NCBI GenBank assembly: GCA_964544345.1 | Contig: CAZJBT010000041.1 | Location: 1-15,584, forward strand | DNA length: 15,584 bases | Reading direction: 5' to 3' | From: CAKTOF01 sp964544345 | GTDB lineage: Bacteria; Bacillota; Clostridia; Oscillospirales; Oscillospiraceae | Shown here: positions 5,400-12,751 of the stretch, one piece after another | Numbering within the stretch: position 1 is the stretch's first letter | Layout: every line of letters begins with the position of its first letter | The notes under the pieces: generated by a model | The model's input: only the letters and a program-made list of their open reading frames with translations | Told to the model about the DNA's origin: nothing | The model's database searches: none | Translations under genes and position numbers: made by a program

Positions 5400-7586
5400 T
5401 CATTTTTTCTCTTTTTGAGCCGCCTGCCATTTGGCGAGCTGCTCGGCCAGGGCACTGTTGCCGCCCGTGTCCTCCTCCTGACGGGCAAGGTAGCGGCGAA
5501 CCTCGGATCGATTCGCGCCGGCTTTTTTACGCCGCTCTTTGAAATCTGCGAGCTTTTCACGATAGCCGCAGGCGCAGCGGAAGGTCTGGTTGTCCCCTTC
5601 GCCGACCAGCTCCAGCTTCTTGTGGCAGTTCGGACAGCGCGCGTTCGTCGTCTGGGTGACGGAACGGCAGTAGCCGCACTCGCGGTCAGGGCAGACGAGC
5701 ATTTCGCCGCGCTTTCCCTTGACGAGCAGCAGATATTTGCCGCAGTCGGGGCAGGGCTTCCCGGTCTGATTGTCATGGATATAGCGCGCGTCGCTCGCAC
5801 GGATCTCCTTCACCAGCCGGAGCGCATACCCGCGCATCTCATCGACAAATTTCTTGTCCTGCTCCTTGCCGGCGGCGATATCAGCCAGGCGCTGCTCCCA
5901 CTTTGCCGTCAGCACCGGCGAACGAAGATCCTCCGGCGCCAGGCCGATGAGCTGAATGCCCTTGGAGGTAGGGATCAGCTCCTTGCCCCGGCGCTCAACA
6001 TAGAACGTAGAGAACAGCTTTTCGATGATATCCGCACGTGTGGCGGGCGTGCCGAGACCGGAGGTCTGCTCAAGGATCCTCCCAAGCGCCTTGTCGTCGA
6101 CCTGGCCAGACGGGTGCTCCATCGCGGACAGCAGCGTCGCCTCGGTGTAGCGCGCGGGCGGGCGCGTCTTACCGCTCGTGACGGATGCGCCGCGCACCGG
6201 GAGCGCGTCGCCCTCGCAAAGCTGCGGCAGCGTCTGCTCGGTCTCGTCGTCATCCGTCTCCTCTTCGTCGGGAAAGCTGCGGTCATAGGCCGCCTTCCAG
6301 CCGGCATTCAGAACGCTTTTTCCATGCGCCGTGAATGTCTCGCCGCCGGCCGATAGGGTGAGCTGCACCTTCTCATACTCGAACGGCGGCAGCAGCACAG
6401 CAAAAAAGCGCCGTACAACAAGATCATATAGATTGCGCTCCGGGCCGGAGAGCGCATACAGGTCGACCTGCTCCTCAGTCGGGATGATGGCGTGGTGATC
6501 CGTGACCTTTTCGTTGTTGACGATATACTTTGTCTGGAGCGGCTTTGTGCGCGCAATGCGCTGCGCCATCTCCTTATATTCGCCGTTCGCGGCAGCGCGC
6601 AGACGCTCGGGCAGCGTCGGCGCGACATCGTCGGAGATGTAGCGAGAATCAGTGCGCGGATAGGTCAGCACCTTGTGCCGCTCATAGAGGCTCTGCATCA
6701 GATTGAGCGTCTCCTTGGCGGAGTAGGCGTATTTTTTGTTCGCGTCGCGCTGCAGCTCGGTCAAATCGTAGGCTGCGGGCGGCGGCGTGGTCTTCCGGGT
6801 ACGCCTGACCGAGATGAGCTTGGCCTGCCCGTTTTGCAGCGCGGCAGCAATGCGCTCGGCCTGTGTTCGGTCAAAGGTGCGCGCGGTGCCATCCTTTGTC
6901 CGCCATGTCGCCTGAAAGCCATCAAGCTTCAGCCGCACGCCCCAATAGTCCTGCGGCTCAAATTTCCGAATTTCTTCTTCGCGCCGCACGATGAGCGCGA
7001 GCGTCGGCGTCTGCACACGGCCGGCGGAGAGCTGCGCATTGAATTTGCACGTCAGCGCGCGCGTGACATTCAGACCCACGAGCCAGTCGGCCTCGCTGCG
7101 CGCCTGCGCCGAGCGGAACAGGTTGTCATACTCCGCGGCGGGGCGCAGATGCTCGAAGCCGTCGCGGATGGCGCGGTCTGTCTGCGACGAGATCCACAGC
7201 CGCTTCGCCGGCCCCCGCCAGCCGGCTTTTATCATGATCCAGCGCGCGACCAGTTCGCCCTCACGCCCGGCATCGGTCGCAATGACCAGCTCACCTATGT
7301 CGCCGCGCTTCATCAAGCCCTGCACGATCTTGAATTGCTTTGCCGTCTCGCGGATGACCACGAGCTTCATCGGCTCCGGCAGCATCGGCAGATCGTCCAT
7401 GTTCCAGCGCTCAAGCTTTTTGTCGTACACATCCGGGTCGGCCAGCGTGACCAAGTGGCCGAGCGCCCAGGTGACAACATAGCGCTCACCCTCCAAAAAC
7501 CCCTCGCCGCCGCGCTGGCAGCCAAGCACGCGGGCGATCTCCCGCCCGACTGACGGCTTTTCCGCCAAAACCAGTGTTTTTGCCAT
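5400..7586 (-). CDS. topB: DNA topoisomerase III (type IA)
   Basis: 728 residues. It passes one DNA strand through a transient break in another, mainly to decatenate DNA and resolve recombination intermediates. The Toprim domain is at the N-terminus (MAKTLVLAEKPSVGREIARV), with acidic metal ligands in ATDAGREGE (103-111). The type IA core includes SAGRVQTPTL (187-196) and the catalytic Tyr309 in LTYPRTDSRYI. The C-terminus (about 611-680) has paired-cysteine zinc-ribbon motifs (CPDCG, CPDRECGYC, CPNC, CACG) and then a basic tail. The start at 7586 has AAGGAG upstream; a longer in-frame version to 7796 runs through the promoter and is rejected. The length is normal for Firmicutes TopB. It is transcribed alone and ends against the shared terminator at 5332-5375. 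Confidence 0.95.
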   Translation of the reverse strand: MAKTLVLAEKPSVGREIARVLGCQRGGEGFLEGERYVVTWALGHLVTLADPDVYDKKLERWNMDDLPMLPEPMKLVVIRETAKQFKIVQGLMKRGDIGELVIATDAGREGELVARWIMIKAGWRGPAKRLWISSQTDRAIRDGFEHLRPAAEYDNLFRSAQARSEADWLVGLNVTRALTCKFNAQLSAGRVQTPTLALIVRREEEIRKFEPQDYWGVRLKLDGFQATWRTKDGTARTFDRTQAERIAAALQNGQAKLISVRRTRKTTPPPAAYDLTELQRDANKKYAYSAKETLNLMQSLYERHKVLTYPRTDSRYISDDVAPTLPERLRAAANGEYKEMAQRIARTKPLQTKYIVNNEKVTDHHAIIPTEEQVDLYALSGPERNLYDLVVRRFFAVLLPPFEYEKVQLTLSAGGETFTAHGKSVLNAGWKAAYDRSFPDEEETDDDETEQTLPQLCEGDALPVRGASVTSGKTRPPARYTEATLLSAMEHPSGQVDDKALGRILEQTSGLGTPATRADIIEKLFSTFYVERRGKELIPTSKGIQLIGLAPEDLRSPVLTAKWEQRLADIAAGKEQDKKFVDEMRGYALRLVKEIRASDARYIHDNQTGKPCPDCGKYLLLVKGKRGEMLVCPDRECGYCRSVTQTTNARCPNCHKKLELVGEGDNQTFRCACGYREKLADFKERRKKAGANRSEVRRYLARQEEDTGGNSALAEQLAKWQAAQKEKK

Positions 7587-7619
7587 ATCGTTCTCCTTTG
7601 TTGTCGCATTGCTTTTCTG

Positions 7620-7648
7620 ATTATACCAGCCGAGCCTCCGTTTCGCAA
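7620..7648 (-). promoter_or_regulatory. topB promoter
   Basis: On the minus strand, TTGCGA (7643-7648), a 17-bp spacer, and TATAAT (7620-7625). The -10 is 34 bp upstream of the topB start. The intergenic stretch 7587-7796 holds this and a weaker rightward promoter, and nothing else I can see. Confidence 0.75.
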
Positions 7649-7728
7649 CCGCCGTCGCTCTATCCAAACTCTGACTGGCAAAACAGCGCTTTTTTAGCAT
7701 TTCTGCCCTACCGTTTGCGGTCGAACTG

Positions 7729-7737
7729 TGATAGAAT
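7729..7737 (+). promoter_or_regulatory. Possible extended -10 promoter of the Na/Pi cotransporter gene
   Basis: TG-A-TAGAAT at 7729-7737, an extended -10, about 60 bp upstream of the start. There is no good -35 at 16-18 bp. No PHO-box-like direct repeats are evident to me. Confidence 0.4.
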
Positions 7738-7796
7738 CGAACTATATAGCCTGAACGATCAAGGCAGGCGGCACAGTGCGCCGCGGGAGGTTGCAT

Positions 7797-9437
7797 ATGA
7801 CGTGGATTGAAGTGTTTTTGCTGCTGGGCGGCATCGGCCTGTTTCTATACGGTATGCACATCATGGGCGACGGACTCAAGGGCGTCGCAGGCGATCGGCT
7901 CCGTGTGATCCTCGAGCAGGCGACCAAAAACCGAGTGTTCGGCGTTCTGCTCGGCACGGGCGTGACCATACTCATTCAATCAAGCGGCGCGACGACAGTC
8001 ATGTCCATCGGCTTTGTCAGCGCGGGGCTGATGACCCTCGCTCAGGCGGCCAGTGTTATCATGGGCGCAAACATCGGTACGACCGTGACGTCGCAGATCA
8101 TCGCGTTCGATTTTGGTTCCTTTGCGCCGATCATCGTGTTTGCCGGCGCTGTGATGCTCCTGTTTTTTCATAAAAAGCTTGTCCACAACGTCGGTCTCAT
8201 CGTCCTCGGCTTCGGCCTGCTGTTCATGGGTATCTCCACGATGGGCGACGCCATCGCCCCGCTGAAGGAGTCCGAGGGGTTCACCTCGATGCTCCTGAAG
8301 ATGGACAACCCGCTGCTCGCGATCCTCATCGGCATCGTGTTCACCGCGATCCTGCAAAGCTCCTCGTCGTCGGTCGGTATCATCCAGACCTTTGCGATCC
8401 AGGGTCTGCTCGACGTGCGTTTTGCCGTCTTTATGGTCATCGGCACCTCCATCGGCGCGTGCATGCCGGCCATTCTCGCGGCGTTTGCCTCCTCTCGCGA
8501 CGGCAAGCGTGCCGCACTGCTCAGCGTCATTTTCAACGCCATCCGCACCGTTATCTGCTTTGTGCCGCTCTATTTCTTCCCCGGAATCCTGAATGCGATC
8601 ATGCGTCTGTCTCCGGGCGACCCAGCCCGGCAAATCGCAAACGCACATGTGCTGATGGCGGTTTTTGCAGTGCTCGTCGAGCTGCCGTTCACAAAACAGA
8701 TCGTCGCGATCAGCCGGAAGCTGCTGCCCGTCACGGCGGACGAGCAGCGCCGCGTGGAAAAGAAGCTCGTCTATATCACGAACCTCGACGTGCCGCCGGC
8801 CATCGCACTCTCGCAGGCTCGGCATGAGGTCTGCCGCATGGCGCACATCGCGCAGGAAAACCTTGAACTGTCGCTCGAAGCGTTCTTTGAGCGCAACACC
8901 TCGAAAATCGAGGCAGTGGAGGAGACTGAGCAGACCATCAACTATCTCAACCATGCCATTACGAGCGCACTCGTCTCCCTGCGCTCGCCCGCGTTCAACG
9001 AGAGCGAGCTGACGCAGCTCGGCATTATGATCCTCGCCGTCACCGATATTGAACGCATCGGCGATCACGCCGAGAACATCACCGAATACGCACAGATGGC
9101 CATCAACGAAAACGTCGTCTTTTCCGACGCGGCGAACAACGAGATCCTCGGTCTGGCCGACAGCGTTGTGCAGGCTGTCGCGCTCGCCACCGATATTTAC
9201 GAAAATCTCCGCTACGATCAACTGATCGTAGCGGAGGATCTGGAGGATTACATCGACTCTCTGAAGCAGGAATGCGTCGATCATCACATTGCCCGCCTGA
9301 TGGAAGAACAGTGCAGCCCGCGCTGCGGCCTGATCTTTACCGATATGGCGACCGACCTGGAGCGATGCGCCGACCACGCACACAACATCGCAAACTACAT
9401 CAAAGAGCAGGAGCGGATGAGCTACACGCCCTCGTAA
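7797..9437 (+). CDS. Na/Pi cotransporter family protein with PhoU-like C-terminal domain
   Basis: 546 residues. It is predicted to import phosphate with sodium across the cytoplasmic membrane (NptA/YjbB family). Two Na_Pi_cotrans repeats carry the signature QSS motifs, at 61-63 (TILIQSSGATTV) and 187-189 (TAILQSSSSSVG), with GANIGTT (90-96) and GTSIGA (216-221) in the matching helices. The membrane part ends near 310. From about 330 the protein is soluble, helical and PhoU-like (for example ILAVTDIERIGDHAENITEY and FTDMATDLERCADHAHNI), which in this family is thought to regulate transport. The start at 7797 has GGGAGG six bases upstream; an in-frame ATG at 7776 lacks a site. Its last 16 bases overlap the convergent lipoprotein gene. 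Export of phosphate, as reported for some YjbB proteins, is an alternative. Confidence 0.9.
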   Translation: MTWIEVFLLLGGIGLFLYGMHIMGDGLKGVAGDRLRVILEQATKNRVFGVLLGTGVTILIQSSGATTVMSIGFVSAGLMTLAQAASVIMGANIGTTVTSQIIAFDFGSFAPIIVFAGAVMLLFFHKKLVHNVGLIVLGFGLLFMGISTMGDAIAPLKESEGFTSMLLKMDNPLLAILIGIVFTAILQSSSSSVGIIQTFAIQGLLDVRFAVFMVIGTSIGACMPAILAAFASSRDGKRAALLSVIFNAIRTVICFVPLYFFPGILNAIMRLSPGDPARQIANAHVLMAVFAVLVELPFTKQIVAISRKLLPVTADEQRRVEKKLVYITNLDVPPAIALSQARHEVCRMAHIAQENLELSLEAFFERNTSKIEAVEETEQTINYLNHAITSALVSLRSPAFNESELTQLGIMILAVTDIERIGDHAENITEYAQMAINENVVFSDAANNEILGLADSVVQAVALATDIYENLRYDQLIVAEDLEDYIDSLKQECVDHHIARLMEEQCSPRCGLIFTDMATDLERCADHAHNIANYIKEQERMSYTPS

Positions 9438-9949
9438 GTATACAGACCGAAGGAATCGAGCACCTCGTTCATGCACGCGTGGTAGGTCGTGCCCGTCTCC
9501 TCGCGCGCGGAGAAGATCAGCGCGTAGCTGTACTCTGTATCCGTCAGCACATCGGCGCGGCGCAAATAGCCACCCTCATCGGATTCAGAGTACCACACAA
9601 AGCGGTATTCCGGCATCTCAAAGCGTTTTGTCTGGATCGTTTCGACGACATCCGGGGAAAAGCCGGTCAGTTCAGCGATCACCTCGTCGATATCAGACGT
9701 CGGCAGGACAAGCGCCTCGATCTCATAGTCGCCGTCCGCCTGCGTATAGACTGTGCGGGTGTCAGTCTGGGAAAATGTCTCCAGCACTGCGTCCATTGGG
9801 ACGGAGAAGATGATCTGGAACGGTTCCTCGCCGATGGCCGACGTCTGAGCTACGCTTTCCAGCGTGTCGTCGACCGTCTCCCAGGTCGGCTCGGCGGCAC
9901 ACCCGGCCAGCAGCAGGGCGCAAAGGGAGAAAAGCAGCAGTTTTTTCAT
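9422..9949 (-). CDS. Small lipoprotein of unknown function
   Basis: 175 residues. The N-terminus is a lipoprotein signal, MKKLLLFSLCALLLAGC, with the lipobox LLAGC and the lipid-modified Cys at residue 17. The mature part is acidic, with alternating beta and helix character (PFQIIFSVPMDAVLET, DYEIEALVLPTSDIDEVIAE, YRFVWYSESDEGGYL). I do not recognise the family; the end (YALIFSAREETGTTYHACMN) resembles proteins that monitor or bind something outside the membrane, but no function can be assigned. It is convergent with the cotransporter (16-bp overlap) and 32 bp from the divergent DUF1294 gene. A GGAGG lies 12 bases before the ATG, a longer spacing than usual. Confidence 0.8.
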   Translation of the reverse strand: MKKLLLFSLCALLLAGCAAEPTWETVDDTLESVAQTSAIGEEPFQIIFSVPMDAVLETFSQTDTRTVYTQADGDYEIEALVLPTSDIDEVIAELTGFSPDVVETIQTKRFEMPEYRFVWYSESDEGGYLRRADVLTDTEYSYALIFSAREETGTTYHACMNEVLDSFGLYTYEGV

Positions 9950-9981
9950 TCTTTCATTCCACCTCCGAAAGGATTGAGCCT

Positions 9982-10263
9982 ATGCCCATCAAGATTCTTT
10001 TGGTTGTCCTGCTGCTAATCAATGCGGCCGCCGCCGCAATTATGTATGCGGACAAAAAATTTGCCGTCCGGCACAGACGGCGGATCCCGGAGCGCACGCT
10101 GATGACGATCGCCCTATTCGGCGGCAGCCCCGGTATTTTGTTCGGCATGTACGCTTTCCGCCACAAAACGCGTCACCCCAAATTCTGCCTCGGCGTGCCG
10201 GCGATCTTGATCTGCGAGCTGATGCTTGCAGCTTTTTTATGGCGGCGTTTTTCCAACGTATAA
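9982..10263 (+). CDS. DUF1294 family small membrane protein
   Basis: 93 residues. Hydrophobic helices lie at about 3-20 and 70-88. The family signature is clear: YADKKFA (22-28), RRRIPERTL (32-40), ALFGGSPGILFGMYAFRHKT (44-63). DUF1294 proteins are widespread small inner-membrane proteins of unknown function. The start at 9982 has AAAGGA eight bases upstream. It is transcribed alone, divergently from the lipoprotein, and ends at a strong terminator. Confidence 0.88.
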   Translation: MPIKILLVVLLLINAAAAAIMYADKKFAVRHRRRIPERTLMTIALFGGSPGILFGMYAFRHKTRHPKFCLGVPAILICELMLAAFLWRRFSNV

Positions 10264-10268
10264 AATAG

Positions 10269-10310
10269 AGCGCCGGCATTGCGAGCTGCAATGCCGGCGC
10301 TGTGTTTTAT
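10269..10310 (+). terminator. Bidirectional terminator between the DUF1294 gene and def
   Basis: 14-bp perfect stem AGCGCCGGCATTGC (10269-10282) with 10288-10301, loop GAGCT, then GTGTTTTATTT on the plus strand. On the minus strand the stem is followed by CTATTTTA, so it can also end the leftward deformylase transcript. Confidence 0.88.
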
Positions 10311-10315
10311 TTCAC

Positions 10316-10795
10316 TTACAGCTTATAATAGAACGACCGCTCATCCACGGCGCGCATGACGGCCAAAATGCCGTCGAGGTGATCGTATTCATGCTGCAGC
10401 AGCTCCGACAGGTCGCCGCTCAGCTCCATCGAGCAGGGCTTCCACTCGAGATCCCGATAGTGGATCACGCACTGCCGAAACCGCTCCACGCGAACCAGAA
10501 GGCCGGGAAACGACATACAGTCGTCGAGCAGCGTCATCTTCTCCTGTGACGGGAATTCGAGCGTTGGATTGCAGAACACGACCGGCTCGTCGATGCACAG
10601 ATACAGCAGCCGCTTCCTCACGCCGATCTGCGGTGCGGCGATCGCTCGCCCACAGTTCCACCTTGCGCGGAAATCGAGCAGCGTGTCGTGCAGATCGGCT
10701 GCGACCAGCCGCATGGCGGGCAGCTCCTCCTCCGCAACCGGCTCGCTGACCTGATACAGCCGCTCGTCACCGAGCTTTAAAATCTCCCGAACCAT
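10316..10795 (-). CDS. def: Peptide deformylase
   Basis: 159 residues. It removes the N-formyl group from nascent proteins using a bound metal. All catalytic residues are present: Gln56 in motif 1 (GRAIAAPQIGV), Cys93 in motif 2 (DDCMSFPG), and His135, Glu136 and His139 in motif 3 (QHEYDHLDG). Motif 2 departs from the usual EGCLS and motif 1 from GxGLAAPQ, so this is a divergent member and may be a second or specialised deformylase. The start at 10795 has GGGAGG upstream. The gene lies 24 bp after the upp terminator hairpin in the same direction, leaving almost no room for its own promoter; read-through or a promoter inside the 3' end of upp is likely. Confidence 0.88.
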   Translation of the reverse strand: MVREILKLGDERLYQVSEPVAEEELPAMRLVAADLHDTLLDFRARWNCGRAIAAPQIGVRKRLLYLCIDEPVVFCNPTLEFPSQEKMTLLDDCMSFPGLLVRVERFRQCVIHYRDLEWKPCSMELSGDLSELLQHEYDHLDGILAVMRAVDERSFYYKL

Positions 10796-10818
10796 AGGAT
10801 CCCTCCCGGATCAAGAAA

Positions 10819-10844
10819 GCGGCGCAGCGGATCCGCTGCGCCGC
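10819..10844 (-). terminator. Terminator hairpin after upp
   Basis: A 26-bp perfect palindrome centred on GGATCC, six bases after the upp stop. On the minus strand it is followed by TTTCTTG. The T-tract is short, so some read-through into def is plausible. Confidence 0.75.
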
Positions 10845-10850
10845 CCGGTT

Positions 10851-11480
10851 TTACTTTGTGCCGAAGATGCGGTCGCCTGCATCGCCGAGACCAGGGACGA
10901 TATACGCATGCTCGTTGAGCTTCTCGTCAACTGCCGCGACGTACAAATCGACGTCGGGGTGCTCTCTCTGGATGACAGCCACACCCTCGGGCGCGGCAAT
11001 GATATTCATCAGGGTGATGCGCTTGCAGCCGTAGTTCTTGAGGAACTGGATCGCCGCGGACGCCGAGCCGCCTGTGGCGAGCATCGGGTCGACGATCAGC
11101 ACGTCGCGCTCCGAGATATCGGGCGGCATTTTGCAGTAATATTCGACCGGCTCATGCGTTTCCGGATCGCGGTAGAGGCCGATGTGGCCGACCTTTGCCG
11201 ACGGGATGAGCGTGATGATGCCGTCGACCATGCCGAGGCCGGCGCGCAGGATCGGGACGATCGCGATCTTCTTGCCAGAAAGCTGTTGAAACCTGCCCTT
11301 GCAGATCGGCGTTTCGATCTCCACCTCTTCGGTCTCCAGACCGCGTGTGGCCTCGTAGCACATCAGCATGGCGACCTCGCCGACAAGCTCGCGGAACTCC
11401 TTGACGCCGGTGTTCTTGTCGCGCATAATGGACAGCTTGTGCTGGAGCAGCGGATGATCGAGAACATGTAACGTACCCAT
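10851..11480 (-). CDS. upp: Uracil phosphoribosyltransferase
   Basis: 209 residues, the normal length. It makes UMP from uracil and PRPP in pyrimidine salvage, in the cytoplasm. The N-terminus is typical (HVLDHPLLQHKLSIMRD). The PRPP-binding loop is VLIVDPMLATGGSA (127-140) and the uracil-binding end is YIVPGLGDAGDRIFGT (193-208). The start at 11480 is preceded by AGGGGAG and gives the family's usual MG-x-HVLDHP start. An in-frame ATG at 11501 overlaps the tsaB stop (ATGA) but lacks a ribosome-binding site. It is the third gene of a tsaE-tsaB-upp operon. Confidence 0.95.
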   Translation of the reverse strand: MGTLHVLDHPLLQHKLSIMRDKNTGVKEFRELVGEVAMLMCYEATRGLETEEVEIETPICKGRFQQLSGKKIAIVPILRAGLGMVDGIITLIPSAKVGHIGLYRDPETHEPVEYYCKMPPDISERDVLIVDPMLATGGSASAAIQFLKNYGCKRITLMNIIAAPEGVAVIQREHPDVDLYVAAVDEKLNEHAYIVPGLGDAGDRIFGTK

Positions 11481-11497
11481 TGGATGAGACTCCCCTT

Positions 11498-12202
11498 TCA
11501 TTGGTTCTGAAGCCGTGCGAGCCGCTCGCGTTCGGCCTGCGATAGGCGCAGATAGCTCGGAACAAGCGCCGCCGCGGAGCAGCCTTCGCCGCGCGCAAGC
11601 GCATCCGCCGCCGCCAGCGCTACGCCGGCCGCGCGCTGCCAGCGTTGGTGCTCCGGCAGCAGCTTCAGTCCTTCTATTTTTCCATCGAGTGCATTATAGC
11701 ACAAGAGCGCCCCGTCTCCAACGAAAATTTTCTCTTTTTCTGTTTTTCCTAGCTTCTCCGCCAATTCACTGATGGCGATGGCGCAGTCGTCCAGCAGCCG
11801 GACGGGTCTTCCTGCGCCGCCTGCAAACATCGCAGTATAGACCTGCGAGCGGCGCGCATCCATCACTGGAACGATCACCGCGTCGCGGTCGACATGCAGA
11901 TACGCCATCGCCTCGAGCGTGGAAACGCCGCAGCACGGTTTTTCCCGCCCCCAGGCAAAGCCCTTGGCCGCCGCCACACCAATGCGGACGCCGGTAAAGC
12001 TGCCGGGGCCTGCCGCGCAGGCGACCGCGTCCACCTGCTCCGGCGTCAGGTCGCAGTTGCGCAGCATATCCTCCGCCATTTGCGTCAGGGTACGGCTGTG
12101 CGTCTGGCCGCTGTTCTGGAAATACTCAGCAAGCAGCGTTCCATCGGAAAGCAAGGCGCATGACGCGGCCTTCGCCGAGGATTCAAAGGCTAAGATCAGC
12201 AA
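11498..12202 (-). CDS. tsaB: tRNA N6-threonylcarbamoyladenosine biosynthesis protein TsaB
   Basis: 234 residues. It is the scaffold partner of TsaD in the complex that moves the threonylcarbamoyl group to A37 of ANN-decoding tRNAs. The ASKHA-fold N-terminus is clear: MLILAFESSAKAASCAL, then VDAVACAAGPGSFTGVRIGV (57-76) and the VMDARRSQVYTAMF segment. The start is TTG at 12202 with a GGGAGG eight bases upstream. It overlaps the end of tsaE by 20 bases, so the two are co-transcribed and probably coupled. Confidence 0.93.
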   Translation of the reverse strand: MLILAFESSAKAASCALLSDGTLLAEYFQNSGQTHSRTLTQMAEDMLRNCDLTPEQVDAVACAAGPGSFTGVRIGVAAAKGFAWGREKPCCGVSTLEAMAYLHVDRDAVIVPVMDARRSQVYTAMFAGGAGRPVRLLDDCAIAISELAEKLGKTEKEKIFVGDGALLCYNALDGKIEGLKLLPEHQRWQRAAGVALAAADALARGEGCSAAALVPSYLRLSQAERERLARLQNQ

Positions 12203-12626
12203 GGTCGATCCCTCCCGTTATCGTGATGACGCGGCTGTCGCTGCCTGTGCTGCCGCGCGAGAAGCGCACCTCCACCGGCCGGTCGAACGCGTCCGCCACA
12301 TTTTCGCTCCACTCCACGCAGCAAACGCCGCCGCGCGCAAGATAGTCCTCCCACCCGATATCGAACAGCTCGTCCGACGACGAGAGCCGGTACATATCAA
12401 AATGAAACAGCGGCAGCGCTCCGCTCAAATACTCATTGACGATGGTATACGTCGGGCTGGTGACCGGCTCCGTAACGCCCAGGCCACGCGCAAGCCCGCG
12501 TGTGAACGCCGTTTTGCCCATGCCAAGCCCGCCGTAGCACGCCACCACATCGCCAGGGTGAAGATACGCCGCCATGCGTTCGCCCAGCCATTCCGTTCTC
12601 TCCGGCACGTCGGAATAAAACACCAT
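12183..12626 (-). CDS. tsaE: tRNA t6A biosynthesis ATPase TsaE
   Basis: 147 residues. It is the ATPase that drives turnover of the TsaB-TsaD complex. The Walker A motif is GGLGMGKT (32-39), followed by the family motifs SPTYTIVNEY (57-66), HFDMYR (75-80) and EWSENV (105-110). The start at 12626 has AAAGGA upstream; an in-frame ATG at 12683 lies upstream of the promoter's -10 and is rejected. First gene of the leftward operon. Confidence 0.93.
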   Translation of the reverse strand: MVFYSDVPERTEWLGERMAAYLHPGDVVACYGGLGMGKTAFTRGLARGLGVTEPVTSPTYTIVNEYLSGALPLFHFDMYRLSSSDELFDIGWEDYLARGGVCCVEWSENVADAFDRPVEVRFSRGSTGSDSRVITITGGIDLADLSL

Positions 12627-12650
12627 ATTTATCGCATCCTTTTCCCATAC

Positions 12651-12678
12651 AGTGTAGCACATTCCCAGCCATTTGCAA
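12651..12678 (-). promoter_or_regulatory. Promoter of the tsaE-tsaB-upp operon
   Basis: Minus-strand TTGCAA (12673-12678), a 16-bp spacer, and TACACT (12651-12656) preceded by TGC, an extended -10. It lies 25 bp upstream of the tsaE start. Confidence 0.65.
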
Positions 12679-12690
12679 AGCAAGTTTCTG

Positions 12691-12719
12691 TTTACTTCCC
12701 GGCTCCGGAATGGTAGAAT
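12691..12719 (+). promoter_or_regulatory. Promoter of the SEDS-family gene
   Basis: TTTACT (12691-12696), a 17-bp spacer, and TAGAAT (12714-12719), 32 bp upstream of the GTG start. It is back to back with the tsaE promoter. Confidence 0.7.
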
Positions 12720-12751
12720 AAAGGGGTATTCCCTCGAAAGGAGGCGGCGCT

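Noticed and set aside
4544..5800. 418-codon minus-strand frame crossing the N gap
   Set aside because: It runs through 100 N and overlaps both the cysteine-rich gene and topB; no motif or ribosome-binding site supports it.
7980..9476. 498-codon minus-strand frame opposite the Na/Pi cotransporter
   Set aside because: Its composition is highly charged and His/Asp/Arg-rich, typical of the complement of a GC-rich membrane-protein gene. The plus-strand frame has clear family motifs.
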